A stretch of 64,000 bases of DNA from contig BDDD01000421.1 of NCBI GenBank assembly GCA_001972305.1, positions 1 through 64,000 of the forward strand, read 5' to 3'. A program made the translations under genes and the position numbers. Of the stretch, positions 1 to 11,528 are shown piece after piece. This DNA comes from Cephalotus follicularis. Taxonomy: Eukaryota > Streptophyta > Magnoliopsida > Oxalidales > Cephalotaceae. The notes under the pieces are model-generated. The model saw only the letters and a program-made list of their open reading frames with translations. It ran no database searches and had not been told where the DNA came from. How positions within the stretch are numbered: position 1 is the stretch's first letter; each line of letters opens with the position of its first letter.

Positions 1-1279
1 CCATCTGCAGAAAAAGAAGTCGACTCCTTTCCCAAAAGCATCGACGCCTTTTGTAACAGAATTAACTGCCAAGAAAGCATCGTCCACCCAGTTATAGCAT
101 CGACGTCCGTACCAAAAGAAGTCGACCACTTCCAGAAGACGTCGACTACATTCAAGAAGAAATCGACTACTTCCGTGATAACATCGACGGGATTAATCAT
201 TTTTGGAACAGAAGCTACTGTCTGAAAAATGCACTCAAAGACATCGATCCTCAGACAAAGACATCGACGTCCAAGTAAAAGACATCGACGCCTTTTTATA
301 GAGATCGACGACATTTTCATCATACCCAGAAAAAGCATCGACACCAAGTAAAGAGATCGATGCGACATTCAACCTGGAGTTTCCCAGAAAAGACATCGAC
401 GCCTTTCAGAAAGAAGTCGACGCCTTTTCAAATAGACAACACCCGGGAAAACTGGAACGGCTAGTTCAACCACTTCCAACGGCTACCAAGTAAAAGACAT
501 CGACTCCTTTAGAAAAGAAGTCGACGCCTTTTCAAGAGAACAAGCACCGGGAAAGCTGGAACGGCTAGTTTAACCACCATAACGGCTATCAACTAAAAGA
601 CATCGACCCCTTTCAGAAAGAAGTCGACGTCTTTGTACCAGCAGAGATAAATTCAACAATTGCAACTCACATTCTTTAATCAAAAGCTTCCACAAATTAA
701 GCAACGACTCTAAACCTTTTCAGGCTATAAAAGGAAGCATGAAACCTCAGAAGAAGAACTTGAACAACAACCAAGAACTACTACAATTCAGATTCAACTA
801 CATCAATCACACAATATCAAGAGAAATCAAATTCAAGCTATCTAGTGTGCAAAAACTCAAAGTGCTCCATATTGCTCAACCAAGCTTCTAAGCTTCTTTC
901 TTTGAGTGTATCTGAGTGTTTCTTTTTGTGAGCTTTACTTATTCACATCAACCTACTTAAGAGGTTATTGTAAACACTTTTCACATTACTTGTAAAAGAG
1001 GAGAATCCTCTAAGGCTTTGAGGTTAAAGTCTTGTGATTGAGGTCAATCACAAAATTGTAAGGTGTAACGATTTGCTGCCTTAATCAAATCGAGCTAGTG
1101 GAAACTCAAGGAGCTCCCTTGGGAAAAGTGGACGTAGGCAAGAGTTAGCCGAACCACTCTAAAATTCGGAGAAGTTTTTCTTTCCTTATCTCTTTACATT
1201 TAAAGATTTTAAATTTCCTCATATTCCTCAATATTCAATTCACCCCCCCTCTTGTATATTGCAAGAGTGTTTTATTTCA
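1..1279 (+). repeat. Sirevirus-like Copia LTR fragment, left edge outside window
   Basis: An LTR cut by the window start and read on the plus strand. A TATA-like CTATAAAAGG lies near 724. The stretch around 1110-1165 (GTGGACGTAGGCAAGAGTTA, then CCGAACCACTC) is the reverse complement of the block seen in the Sirevirus-like LTRs near 9710, 47075 and 50295. It ends near CACCCCCCCTCTTGTATATT and TTTTATTTCA. No primer-binding site follows, so this is a 3' or solo LTR. Positions 19-421 hold a degenerate minisatellite of about 21 bp centred on ATCGAC/GTCGAC. The exact right edge is uncertain by tens of bases. Confidence 0.6.
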
Positions 1280-2000
1280 GATATTAACATCCTCCTAGTT
1301 ACACTATCATCACATTAACAGTGAGTTCGGATTGAGAACTTACCAAGCAAAACCAAAGCTTCAATTCTCTTCCTTTGAGCTCTCCAATTCCTCAAATGCA
1401 AGCCTTCACCAATTCCAGCAACTCTCCTCAATTCAGTGTTTTCTAACACTCACCTCTCAAACAACAGCTGATATAGTGTCTTAGGGGACTTTGAATTCGC
1501 CAGATTCCCCATAACTCAGCCTTCTCTCATCACATGCACTTCTCTTTCTCTCTTCTTTCCATCTCTTTTTCACCTTTCTCTTCTTTCCATTCTGTTTTGC
1601 AGGTTGCAGGTATGCAGAGAACATGCAAGCACTCCTTTTTGCATGCTCGTGCAGCTACTGTCACGTATGACACCTGCCCACCATGCATTCTCTTTTGGTT
1701 CAGTCACACAGGCATGCACAGACACCTGTTCTGTACCGATCCAGTCGACTGTCTTCAACAGGCAGTCGACTGTCATACCACGAATCAGGCAGTCGACTGT
1801 TCCCCTATGACAGTCGGCTGTCGATGGTAGTTTTTGGTCATTTAGGTCCATTTGCTTAAATAAACTAACGATCACAAACCTTATAACAATTGGACATTAA
1901 ATTCAAGTAAGTGCACATTTTATTAATCAATATTACAATGTACACGAATTGAATTTGCGGTTATTACAGTGAAGTCATCGTGTACCTTGTTCATGAAATA
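1280..2000. other. Unclassified spacer, probably repeat-derived
   Basis: No convincing gene. Short open frames here overlap on both strands and match nothing I know. Four near-identical palindromes CAGTCGACTG (the last CAGTCGGCTG) start at 1742, 1763, 1790 and 1811. Like the LTR arrays elsewhere they are about 21 bp apart, which hints at an unrecognised LTR. Confidence 0.4.
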
Positions 2001-3420
2001 AAATAAATGTCTTTTGTTTACTTTTTCCTTTATGGTTGAGATGCCTTGTCTGATTGCTTATGTCGAGGCAAACATCCTGCGAGGTCGGATTCTTAGGCTT
2101 CTAAGGATTATGATCCGAGGTGATTTGTTCACCCTGGGACTATTTTCGAGGCATGATAGATCCTAAGGAAGTTCAAATGCACCAGCATTCAATGTCCCTT
2201 AGGAAATTCAAGGGTCCCTCTTTTTCTATATAAGGGAGACCCCTTCTTCCTTGGTGGGTCAATTCGAACTCTATCTAAAGATTTGAGTTACTTTGAGTTT
2301 CATGGCTTCTGCTAAAATGTTTAAGAGGGAGATTGAAGAGCTTAAGGGAAAACTCTTTGTGTTATCGACCGAGCTAAAGAAGACAAAGTATGATCTTGAG
2401 TTTTAAAGGGATTGCCATGTCCATTCGGAGAGGATAAGGGAGCTTGACCTTGCAATATTCAAGGCTCGCCTCGAGGACTCCTGAAGGTAGAGATAGTTGG
2501 GTCGTGAGGTCTCTCAACGAGATATGAAGGTTGCTCATGACTACTATGGGTGATTGATAGCAAGGATGAGTGAGGAGTATGAGGCCACGATATTCTTTGG
2601 CAGAGCAAGACAAGTATCTTAGGAAGTCCAGAGGATGAAGCACAAGCTCGCCACAGCCTACCTCATCTGAATCTGGAGAAGTTCATTGAGAAGTTCGAGA
2701 CCAACTATGGTGATAGCGCTAAGATTCCTCGTATGTCCTTTTTTGTCGACAATTTGATCTTGTCGCTTTTGTTTACGTTCAAATATGTAACTAGGCAGTG
2801 GGCCCTTGATGTGCCCAATCTCCCTTAAATGAAAATATGAAATTTCTTATTACCATTCTTGTCTTTACCTTTTTGCTAGCTACTTCAGTTTGCGCCTTCC
2901 CTATAACCGATTGGTCGAGTGATCCGAGTGGACCTCTAGGTCACCTTGGATGATATTCTTGCCCATCGATCGTTTCAATGTTTCAAGACCCTTGGGAATT
3001 TGAAACGTGGCTCGTAATGGGCCTTGGAAAACTCAATCATCCCTGAGCCATATATAATAAGAACCCCTTTCTGGGTTGCTCTTCATCATATCCATCTTAA
3101 ACCATCCCCTTATCTTCTGATCCTCAACCACTTTCTGAAAATGAGATTGATTATGGCATTGGTAGCTCGCCTGGAGACTGAACTAGCCTATAAGAAGAGA
3201 GAACTTGAACACCTTTAATCATGTTTAGAGTACTCCGAACAGGTGAGGGCGGAGAACAAGGAAGGGTTCAAGACTCACTTAAGAGGTCTGAAGAGAATTG
3301 TGAATTTCAACAGTTTATTATGATGCAAGATAACTTAAAAGATGTTATATGTGGAAGAGAAAAGCTGAATTAGGTTTAAAAAAAAAAACCATTTAAAAAT
3401 TCAGCCCTAGATGGGAAAAA
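2001..3420 (+). other. Degenerate repeat debris with two coiled-coil-like fragments
   Basis: Two regions share a layout: a TATATAA-type box (2226-2235 and 3049-3058), a short leader, an ATG (2301 and 3141) and a lysine/glutamate/leucine-rich start resembling a coiled coil, such as MFKREIEELKGKL and LETELAYKKRELEHL. Both frames are quickly interrupted. They may be two decayed copies of one repeat family; sequence similarity between them is weak. No LTR ends or known protein domains are visible. Confidence 0.3.
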
Positions 3421-4361
3421 AAAGAGAAGAACAAAAATGTAAAGTAAATAAAACTTTCTAAAAAATTGTTTTACACATATATGCACATAAAAGTATAGCA
3501 CAAGTAATCACATAGCAAGACTAATTACTGATACATGAATTTTTTACCAAAAAGCTTTTTTTGTCCAAGTTTAGTCTTGTATGCATTCCTTCAAAAGATA
3601 CCATTTCAAATTTTTGTTTTTGGTATCCAACCTATTTTGGGTCCATACAGGTTAATAACAAATGTTCCTTTAGAAACCCAAATCTTCTTAATCTTAACAT
3701 TTGATATCTTTTGAAATGCATTTTCTTGAAATGATAAGATAAATATATATGTCCAATTTTATTGCAACAATTACATATAACATTTTAAGCTTGCTTTTCT
3801 TTTTGTTTCTTATCAAGAAACTTTTGAAAGTGTTTAACATTTTCCATTTCTTCATAACCCAAACCAACATTATTAAACACACATCTTTGAGTTCCAAGGA
3901 GAGAGTCCAATTTTTCACTACTAGTAGAGAATTTAGAAAATGTCTTTTGCAAAGCATCAATTTCAATCTTTAAGCCCTTATTTTCTTTTTCAAGTGAAAA
4001 TAAATTTTTAGCTTTAGTCTCTAATGCCTTAGACATATTAGAAACATGTTCTTTTAAACTTATATTGAGCAATTTAACATTTCTTTTCAATGATACATTT
4101 TCTAATTTATATTTATCAAGTAACATAATAAGTTCATCATAACAAACCTCCTTGTCGTTTTCATTTTCATCCTCATCTTTAATAGCCATCATAACTATTT
4201 ATGCAACTTCATCATTTGATTCTTCATCCGAGCTTGAATCGCCACAATCGGTCCAAGTTGTGTTTGTCATCATAGCTTTCTTCTTCTTTGAATACTCTTT
4301 TGTCTTCTTAAATTTTGAGCATTCACTTTTAAAGTGTCTCAGTTTGTTACATTCAAAGAAA

Positions 4362-6323
4362 GTTGAAAATACTACAAGAGGGAGGGTGAATTGTAGTATA
4401 TATTGATGAACTTTTTAAACTTTTCGAATTATGCCACTAATATTAGACTAGGTCAGTAATTCTAGTAAACTATTAAAGAATTAAAACAGAGAAAAATTAA
4501 AGTAGTACAGATAAAGAAAATAGAGAGAAAGAGTAAGAAGATTGCAAAGACGATTTGTAGTGGTTCAGCCAAACTATTGCCTATGTCTACTTTCTCAAGA
4601 CCTCTTGAGATTCTACTAGTATTCCACCTTAATACAATCTCCGAATATCTTTACCAGGGGCTATTCGGTACACCTTTACAATTTTCTATGATTGACCTCA
4701 ATCACTTAGGGTTCACTCCTCTTTTTCAATAAATGAAGAACAATGGTTGTTTTGTTTTTGTATAACCTCTAATAGGTTGGATATAGCCTTAGTACAGCTC
4801 AAAGAGATGCTCACAAATAACAAATAAAATATATATGCTCAAAATGACAGAGAAGACTGATACGAAGACTGTGATGATTTCTCTTGATTGCTTGTTGTTC
4901 TTGTTTTGTTTTTATGATTCTCTCACTTTATGTTTGAACCAGGTCTCCTTTCTATATGCTCGGAAGAATATAGTCGTTTTTGAGTAATAGAGCCATCGTA
5001 GATATCTTGGTAATTGTTCCACTAAAAGACGGCGTTGAAAAAGTAATTCGTTTCCGCGCACAAAGCGTCGACGGATTCCTTATAAACGTCGACACTTATA
5101 TTACCGTTATGAGTTAAATTTAAAACACGCCTGCTTAACCGTTGATGCTTTAACTTTGTTGTCAACGGTTTAGCTGAAAGCTCTGGCAGTCTGTATAAAG
5201 CGTCGCTGCTTTAAGCCCAACAAATAATTTTATTCAGCTCTGTACTAAAATGCTGATATGTTTCCTCTAAGCTTTGGCGACTTGTTCTTAAAGCGCTGAC
5301 TGTTTATTGAAAGTGTCGCCACTTTTATTGTTTCTCTCTGATCCAACTTTGGCGCTTAGTTGAAGCGCTGCCGCTTTGAAGAATCCGATGTCGGTTTGTA
5401 GTTAAGCATCGACAGTTTGGTTTAAGTGTCGCCGCTTTAACATGTAACTTAGCTATCTAGTCTGGCTTTTCTCTGCCGCTTTACGAATTCAATTCTTCTT
5501 TTTATTCAAGTCCGCTTGGAAGTAATCAACATACTTCTCCTTTTCAACAACTGATCTGTTTCACTTGAATTTTTTCTCCAATCGTATATCTCTGGTTTAG
5601 TTTTCAAGATTTCTTAAGTTTTCTAAAGTTTTATTAGCTATAAGTAACTCATGCTTGTTCTTCAGGTATTTTCCGCAACCATTCTTAGGTCGGCTTTACA
5701 CAAGCTCTTTTCTCCACTTATTCTCCTTAACCCAGTTCTTGTTCTTCAACTTTTACCTCTGGTTTGCCTTTGCTCACAAAGTCTTCTCTGACTTGTTAGT
5801 GGTCTGACTTGTTCTAATTTCTTATCCTTTGAACTTTCCTTCTTGCATTACTGGTTTCCTTCTTTGATTTCTTGTAATCGGATTCCTCTTTTCTAGCTTA
5901 GTTGAGATCTAATTTCTCTTGCTTATTTCTGCCTTGAGTTGTCAATTTTTCCTCAATTGTTTAGCTTCTTTTTTGAGTTTCCAAAACTATCTTTGAAGAT
6001 GCGAATTATACTTCTAAGGCATCGATAGATAACATAAAGCGTTGCCGCGCTTTATCGCTTAAGCGCTGATGGTTTAGATAAAATGTCGCCTCTTATCATT
6101 CTTCTTTGCAAAGCTTTCATGCTTTATATCTGAGCGTTGGCACTTTACTTAAAGCGTTGGCGCTTTTATCCTTTAAGCGTTGTCGGCATTGTACAAAGCA
6201 TTGTCACTTTATACTACCATCCATCTTTGTCAACTTGTATCTTGCTCAATTTTGCACATAAAGTAAAATGATTACATAAAAATATGTCATCATCAAAACT
6301 AGGATTGAGACATAAATTTCAAC
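4362..6323 (-). repeat. Lone Sirevirus-like LTR inserted in Sire1 gag
   Basis: About 1.96 kb bounded by GTTGAAA at the left and TTTCAAC at the right. The left end has the CAAGAGGGAGGGTGAATTG signature of Sirevirus LTR ends and a TAGTGGTTCAGCC block near 4558. The right end has GTCATCATCAAAACTAGGATTG, which is also at the U3 end of the Sire2 LTRs. GTCGAC/GTTGAC palindromes recur between 5068 and 6190. There is no internal domain, so it is best read as a solo LTR. A clean target duplication is not visible, so the ends may be off by a few bases. Confidence 0.65.
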
Positions 6324-7116
6324 GCAAGTGATGTCTTCTTTCTTCGGTTCTGGTTTAGAAAATTGTGAATTTTTGAAATTTTATTTCCGAATTTCTCTTT
6401 GACTATAAATTTTTTGAACCTTATGGGAATAAGAGCAAGTTCATCATTGCTATCTTCTTCACTATCATCTTTTGAAGATTTGAAAGCACCTTCTTCTTCT
6501 TGAATTCATTTTCCTCATCGTCTTCTTGGAGTTTAATTGACATCTCTTGTGTCATAAGTGATCCAAGTAGCTCCTCCAATGGCAAAGCATTAAGGTCCTT
6601 TGCTTCCTCAATAGCGGTGACCTTAGGCATCCAACTTTTAGGCAAACACTTAAGAATCTTTCTCATCATCTCATTATTAGTATAAGTCTTATCAAGATCT
6701 TGTAAAGAATTTATAATATTTGTAGAACGAATATACATACTAGATATAATCTTGTTTTCACGCATAGCAAACATTTCATATTCTTTTATAAGCATATCGA
6801 TTTTGGACTCTTTGACTTGATTTGTACCTTCATAAGTAACTTCAAGTGGATCCCACATTTCCTTAGCCGTAGTACAAGATAAAACTCTATCAAATTCATT
6901 TTAGTTTAAAGCATATATAATCACATGTTTGGCTTTAGCATTCCATAGTATTCTTTTTCGGTCATCATCATTATAAAGATGTCTAGGCATAAGAGTTCTA
7001 ACACCTTATAAAGATGTCTAGGCATAAGAGTTCTAACACCTTCATTAGAAACAATGATATGGAGTTTAGGATCATCAATGATGATGTCCCAAAGTTTAAA
7101 ATCTAATGCTTGGATG

Positions 7117-7131
7117 AAAATGGTCGTCTTA
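7117..7131. repeat. LINE target-site duplication, left copy
   Basis: AAAATGGTCGTCTTA, matched at 9329-9343 with one difference. The flanks join as one gag sequence when compared with Sire2. Confidence 0.75.
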
Positions 7132-9328
7132 CAAAGGTCCTGCTATATGTGCCCTCAAGATCGATCTTTAAAAAGGCTATGGCACCCTATCTTGGGTATT
7201 CATTCTGAAGATGCTTGAAACTATTGGGGTCCCTCAGGACATATGCAGGTGGATTAAGCAATGCCTCACCCGAGCCACCTTCTCTATCAATTTGAATGGA
7301 AGCCTTCAAGGATTCTTCAAAGGAGAGAAAGGCATCAGACAGGGGAAACCTCTGTCTCTCTAAATGTTTGTCCTTGCCATGGGCTATTTTAGCTTTCTCC
7401 TGAAGGGTGCTCATGAGAGTGGAAGATTCAAACTCCATTACAGGTGTAAGAAGCCTTGCATTCAACACATTTGTTTTGCAGATGATCTCCTGTTTTTTTT
7501 TTTTGCTACGGATACCTCTACCATCAAGACCATCCAATAGATCATGGATTCTTTTAGCCTTTTGTTTGGCCTATGTCCCAATGTTAACAAGAGTATGGTC
7601 TTCTTTGGCAACACCAGTAATGTTATTCAATCAAGGATCTTGGATATTTCGAAATTGAAAAGGGGCTCTTTTCCTTTCTCCTATCTAGGTATCACATTCA
7701 TCACCTCAAGACTAAGGTCAATGGACTGCAAAAGACTTGTGGAAGCTATCATGACAAGAATACAGGCCTGGACTAGCAAGCACCTATCCTTTGCAGGAAG
7801 ACTACAACGCATCACCTCTGTTTTGAATAGCATGAAGCAATATTGGTGCATGAACTTTGTTCTCCCTAAACAAGTCCTCCAGGACTGTGACGAACTCCTA
7901 AGGAGATTTTTATGGTTTGGGACTTCTAACACTAAGACGAGTGGCAAAGTGAGATGGAGTATGGTTTGTAGGCCCAAAGAAAAAGGTGGAAGAGGCCTGA
8001 GAAATTCGAATGAGGTCAATAAAGCTACTATGTTGAGCATCCTCTAGGAACTAGTGCAGCAAAAACCTTCCACATGGGCTCAGTGGTTTATCACTAATGT
8101 ATGGAACGGGGGTAACTTCTAAAGTGGCAACCCAAGTGGGACTCCATCCTGGACTTGGAGGAAACTCATGGGTATGAGACAGATGTTCAGAGAGACACTC
8201 ATCTACTATTTGGGTAGAGGCAATTCTTTCTCCATGTGGTTTGATCCATGGATGCATAACCAGTCCCTCTATGATATATTAGGCCATGAGGTGATTTATA
8301 CTTCTGGTTATAATAGAAATGCATGGGTTAAGTATGTTCTTAATAATGGGGTAAGGAATTGGAATGACTACTCCCCACTCCATTGTCACCCTTACTACTT
8401 AAGTTCTGGTCTCCAATTAGAATGACATCATTTTTTGGTCCTCCACAGGGAATCCATTCTCCACCAAGAGTGCATGGAATACCTTCAGGTTCAAACATCC
8501 TCGGGTGGCCTGGTTTGAGAGTGTCTAGTTTAAGAAGAATATACCTAAACACTCCTTCTTCCTCTGGATCGCTTGCCACCATCTAAATAGAACCCTAGAC
8601 AAGCTGCTTCTTTATAAGGTGGTCACCTCTAATGTTTGCAGATTTGGTTGTGGCCACCAGGAATCCGACAACCACCTATTTTTTGGATGCAGCTTCTCTG
8701 AGAGGATCTGGAAACATATTGTGTATCTCAACAATGCTCCTTTCAGATGTTGCTCTTTGGACCAATGGCTCGATTGGTCTAATATTGATATCTACAATTA
8801 GTCCATCGACTTGTGGCTAAGGAAACTCTCCCTTGCAGCCACCATTTATCACATCTGGAGATAGGAACAAGAGAATCTTCCTCGATGAATTTACAAGTGA
8901 CGAGCACATCTTGGTCCTGATCAAGAGGGACATCAAAGACAAGGTCCTAGCAGAAGGTAACATCGTTGACAACCCCTAGAATTCCAATTTATGTAATAAT
9001 TGGGGAATCCCAACCTCTATCCTTGTGCAACCTATATGAGGTCTGTAATATCAGTTCTGTGCTTCTTAGCTGTTTAGAAGGGAATCCTATCTCTTGTGAT
9101 TGTGTGCTCACCTTGTGTGGATTGTATGCCTTTTCTAAGGCTACTTTAATTTTTGTTCATAGATGTATAGTCTTCTTGTACAGTTATGCTGGTATTTTTA
9201 GCATAGTTTTTTACATATTTGAGGGTTGGTTCTAACCCCCTTATAGTTTTTGAGTTGATGTATAGGGTTGGTCTATATACCCCCTCCTTCTAATTTTTTA
9301 ATATACACACTTGAACCTTGTTTTAAAA
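7132..9328 (+). mobile_element. 5'-truncated plant L1-type LINE
   Basis: A non-LTR retrotransposon of about 2.2 kb inserted in Sire1 gag in the opposite orientation. A 15-bp target duplication flanks it, and it ends in TTTTAAAAAAAA, a short poly-A tail. Only the 3' part of ORF2 is present: reverse transcriptase from the finger region onward, the thumb, and a zinc-binding C-terminal domain. The endonuclease and ORF1 are missing, as is usual for 5'-truncated LINE copies. About 0.5 kb of 3' untranslated sequence follows the coding part. Confidence 0.85.
7140..8800 (+). pseudogene. LINE ORF2 fragment: reverse transcriptase and zf-RVT
   Basis: Pieces of a plant L1 ORF2. Visible motifs in order: KIDL near the start, VFILKMLETIGVPQDICRWI, the GIRQGKPLSL box near 7333-7362 (GIRQGDPLSP in active relatives), FADDLLFF near 7470-7494 (the catalytic YADD/FADD box is kept), FPFSYLGI near 7670-7693, and RIQAWTSKHLSFAGR near 7760. 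The zf-RVT domain follows as CRFGCGHQESDNHLFFGC with its Cys/His pattern near 8637-8690. Stops occur inside the frame (for example after KPLSL near 7362, and at 8047) and the frame shifts around 7500-7545 next to a run of T. It cannot make a working enzyme. Confidence 0.85.
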
Positions 9329-9343
9329 AAAATGGTCATCTTA
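9329..9343. repeat. LINE target-site duplication, right copy
   Basis: AAAATGGTCATCTTA, directly after the LINE poly-A tail. It differs from the left copy at one C/T-type position. Confidence 0.75.
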
Positions 9344-9474
9344 GCCTTCCAATATCTATAATTACTACCATCAAAGAAAGGGGGTTTTGTGATAGACATG
9401 TTTTCACCATTGTTTATGTTCATTTCAATAATGATTTTTATAAACTATAACAATTAAAAATTATGAGATTAACC

Positions 9475-9486
9475 ACTCTGATACTA
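9475..9486 (-). other. Sire1 primer-binding site
   Basis: The minus strand reads TAGTATCAGAGT, close to the initiator-methionine tRNA primer site TGGTATCAGAGC used by plant Copia elements. It lies directly beside the 5' LTR. Confidence 0.7.
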
Positions 9487-9487
9487 A

Positions 9488-10788
9488 TTAAAAATATACA
9501 AGAAGGGATGGGGGGAAGGGGGGGACTTGTATATTGTATGAAAATATGAACTTTTTCGGTTTCACGAAAAATAATTAACTAAAATAAAAGCAATAAACAA
9601 ACAAGTTGATAATTAAATCAAATAACTATCCAATGTGCAATCCAACAATCAAATAAACAAACAAAGAACTGAAAGTAAAGAGAGGGTGAGAAGGATGCAA
9701 ACTCATTTTTAGAGTGGTTCGGCTTTAAATCTTGCCTATGTCCACTATTTTCCATGGCCTCTTTGAGTTTCCACCAGTATTCACCTTAATGCAACCTCAA
9801 TTTGGTTTTCGGATACAAATCGTAACACCTTACAAATTTAGTGATTGACCTCAACTGCTAGGCTCCTTCACTCAAAACGTATCAAGAGTTCATTCCTTTT
9901 TATTATAAATAGAGAGAATTTAAGTGTTTTGGTTACAATTCAAAAACTTCACAATAGGTTAGATATTTCACAAATGTATATCACCCAAACACTCAATTAC
10001 AGATAATCAAAATGTAAGCTTTTGAGTGTAAAATGGCCCTTTGAGAATTTTTGATGATTTTGATTGATTGTAGGCTCATATTTTTGTAATCTCATCATGT
10101 GTTTTTTAAATCTGTTGCAAAGCCTTTATTTATACTTTCTGAATGATTTGCATCCATTGGAGCGTTGAACTGCAGATCCCATGATTGTAATACATAGTTG
10201 ACTAGTCGTTAGCTATTTTCTGCGTGCTAAGGCGTCGACTTCTTTCACCAACACGTGGACTTGTTTCGACTTGTTCATCATAACATGTTGACTCAATCAT
10301 CTTGAATCCCCAGCATGTCGACTTAAAATGGATAAGGCATCGACTTGAAGATTGAATCCCCAACTTGTCGACTTAAATGGATAAGACGCCGACTTGAAGA
10401 TTTTGAGCTTCTACCAAGACTTGTGTACCTATTACGTCGACTTCTTTATTTAGACGTCGACTTGGTATTGAATGGTCAAATTTATTTGAGTTCTAAAACT
10501 TTGAGCGTCGACTTCATTTTCTTAAACGCCCACTTGTTCTTGCTTGGTACTCCTGCACAATTTAAAGACTGCCAGCACGTCAACTTCATTTCAAGAAGAC
10601 GTCAACATGTTTAGTCAAAGTCAATATAGTCTTATCAATGATGAATTCAACCATTTTATAATCAAATACTTTTATCTTCGTAATCATCTTTTGAATTTAT
10701 TTATTTAGAAACAATTTATAGCATTTCAATACTTTGTTATCATCAAAATCAAGAACTTAGAATTAATTAGGGTTTAGAAAACCCAACA
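9488..10788 (-). repeat. Sire1 5' LTR
   Basis: About 1.3 kb on the minus strand, starting TGTTGGGTTTTC (right end ACCCAACA at 10788) and ending beside the primer site. It carries the GAGTGGTTCGGC block (9711) and the CATCATCAAAATC block typical of this family. GTCGAC/ATCGAC motifs cluster from 10233 to 10605, including a tandem unit of about 47 bp near 10315-10400. Confidence 0.7.
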
Positions 10789-10858
10789 ATAACATTGTAG
10801 AAGAATGTGCTCGGATCGAATATGAACGTAGTCTTCACTTGGCAGGGACTATGTCGGG
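10789..10858. other. Junction segment between Sire1 LTR and N1 LTR remnant
   Basis: About 70 bp matching neither LTR. It marks the breakpoint where the left end of N1 was lost. Confidence 0.4.
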
Positions 10859-11528
10859 TATGCAGCTCCCACAAGACCCAAAGACAACCATTTTTCCAGC
10901 ACGTGGATAGTGTTGGGGAAGGCAAAAATCAAAGTCAAGTAGTCACTACACAATGCATGCTAGCCGCTCAAGTCAAAGGAGACAACGCAAGCTGTAAACC
11001 TACTAGTCACCATGGACTATACACTACTGAGACCATAGAAATCCTATTGACATTGGGTATAGACTATCCAAATAGGGTTCCTATTGGTGGGTCAGTCAAG
11101 TGTCCTGCTCTCTAGCACACACCTCACATTTAGCTTTATGGTAAACCCAATTGGCTACGAGTAACCAACCTCCACTATTAACCCGGGAGCAAGATTAATG
11201 TGACAAGTCTTCACGGTTCATCAATGGCCCAAGTAAAGTGAACCTATGACTTGGAACATTTGTCACAAGGAATAAGGATCTCATTCTCATAGCCCTCTCG
11301 GCAAGAGATCCAACCCTGTGGATGTGACTGGGCACTATTGTGACATACAGTTAATTACGTATAATTATTCTGTTCCTTTTGGTTTGTTGGGATGAGCCAC
11401 ATAGCCTTGCCATAATATAAAAAAATATGCACACAGAATATAAAAGGGAATTCATAATGTTATAAATAAAGAGTGTTTATATACAAACGAGCCATCTCGT
11501 GGCATACAGGGACACCACAATCCTAACA
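10859..11528 (-). repeat. N1 3' LTR, truncated
   Basis: Closely matches 18702-19372 and ends in CCTAACA (TGTTAGG on the coding strand). Only the first 670 bp of the LTR remain; homology stops sharply at 10859. Confidence 0.8.

Larger units (their letters stand above)
3690..9463 (-). pseudogene. Sire1 gag (UBN2-type), decayed and interrupted
   Basis: Blocks of a Copia gag of the UBN2 family, as judged by direct resemblance to the whole Sire2 gag: the central part includes ESKIDMLIKEYEMF and ILKCLPKSWMPKVTAIEEAK, and the C-terminal coiled-coil part includes KTFSKFSTSSEKLDSLLG and GLGYEEMENVKHF. The protein would form the element's particle. The reading region is split by a LINE and a lone LTR and is otherwise decayed. 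Confidence 0.7.
3421..10788 (-). mobile_element. Sire1: gag-only Sirevirus-like Copia remnant
   Basis: Read on the minus strand, this is a 5' LTR (9488-10788), a primer-binding site, gag in three blocks (about 9344-9463, 6421-7116 and 3690-4360) and a short downstream stretch ending near 3421. Two later insertions split gag: a LINE and a lone LTR. No protease, integrase or reverse transcriptase follows gag. The stretch just after gag (about 3421-3690) resembles the same position in Sire2 (48290-48453), so both belong to one gag-only family. The 3' LTR is missing. It is broken, with several breaks besides the two insertions. Confidence 0.7.

Noticed and set aside
19-421. Regularly spaced 21-bp palindromes that resemble a CRISPR or an origin iteron array
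   Set aside because: They lie in a plant LTR and form a degenerate minisatellite. There are no cas or replication genes, so the regular spacing is reported as an LTR feature.
1534-1875. Overlapping short open frames on both strands
   Set aside because: No start context, homology or domain. They arise from the CAGTCGACTG repeats and neighbouring low-information sequence.
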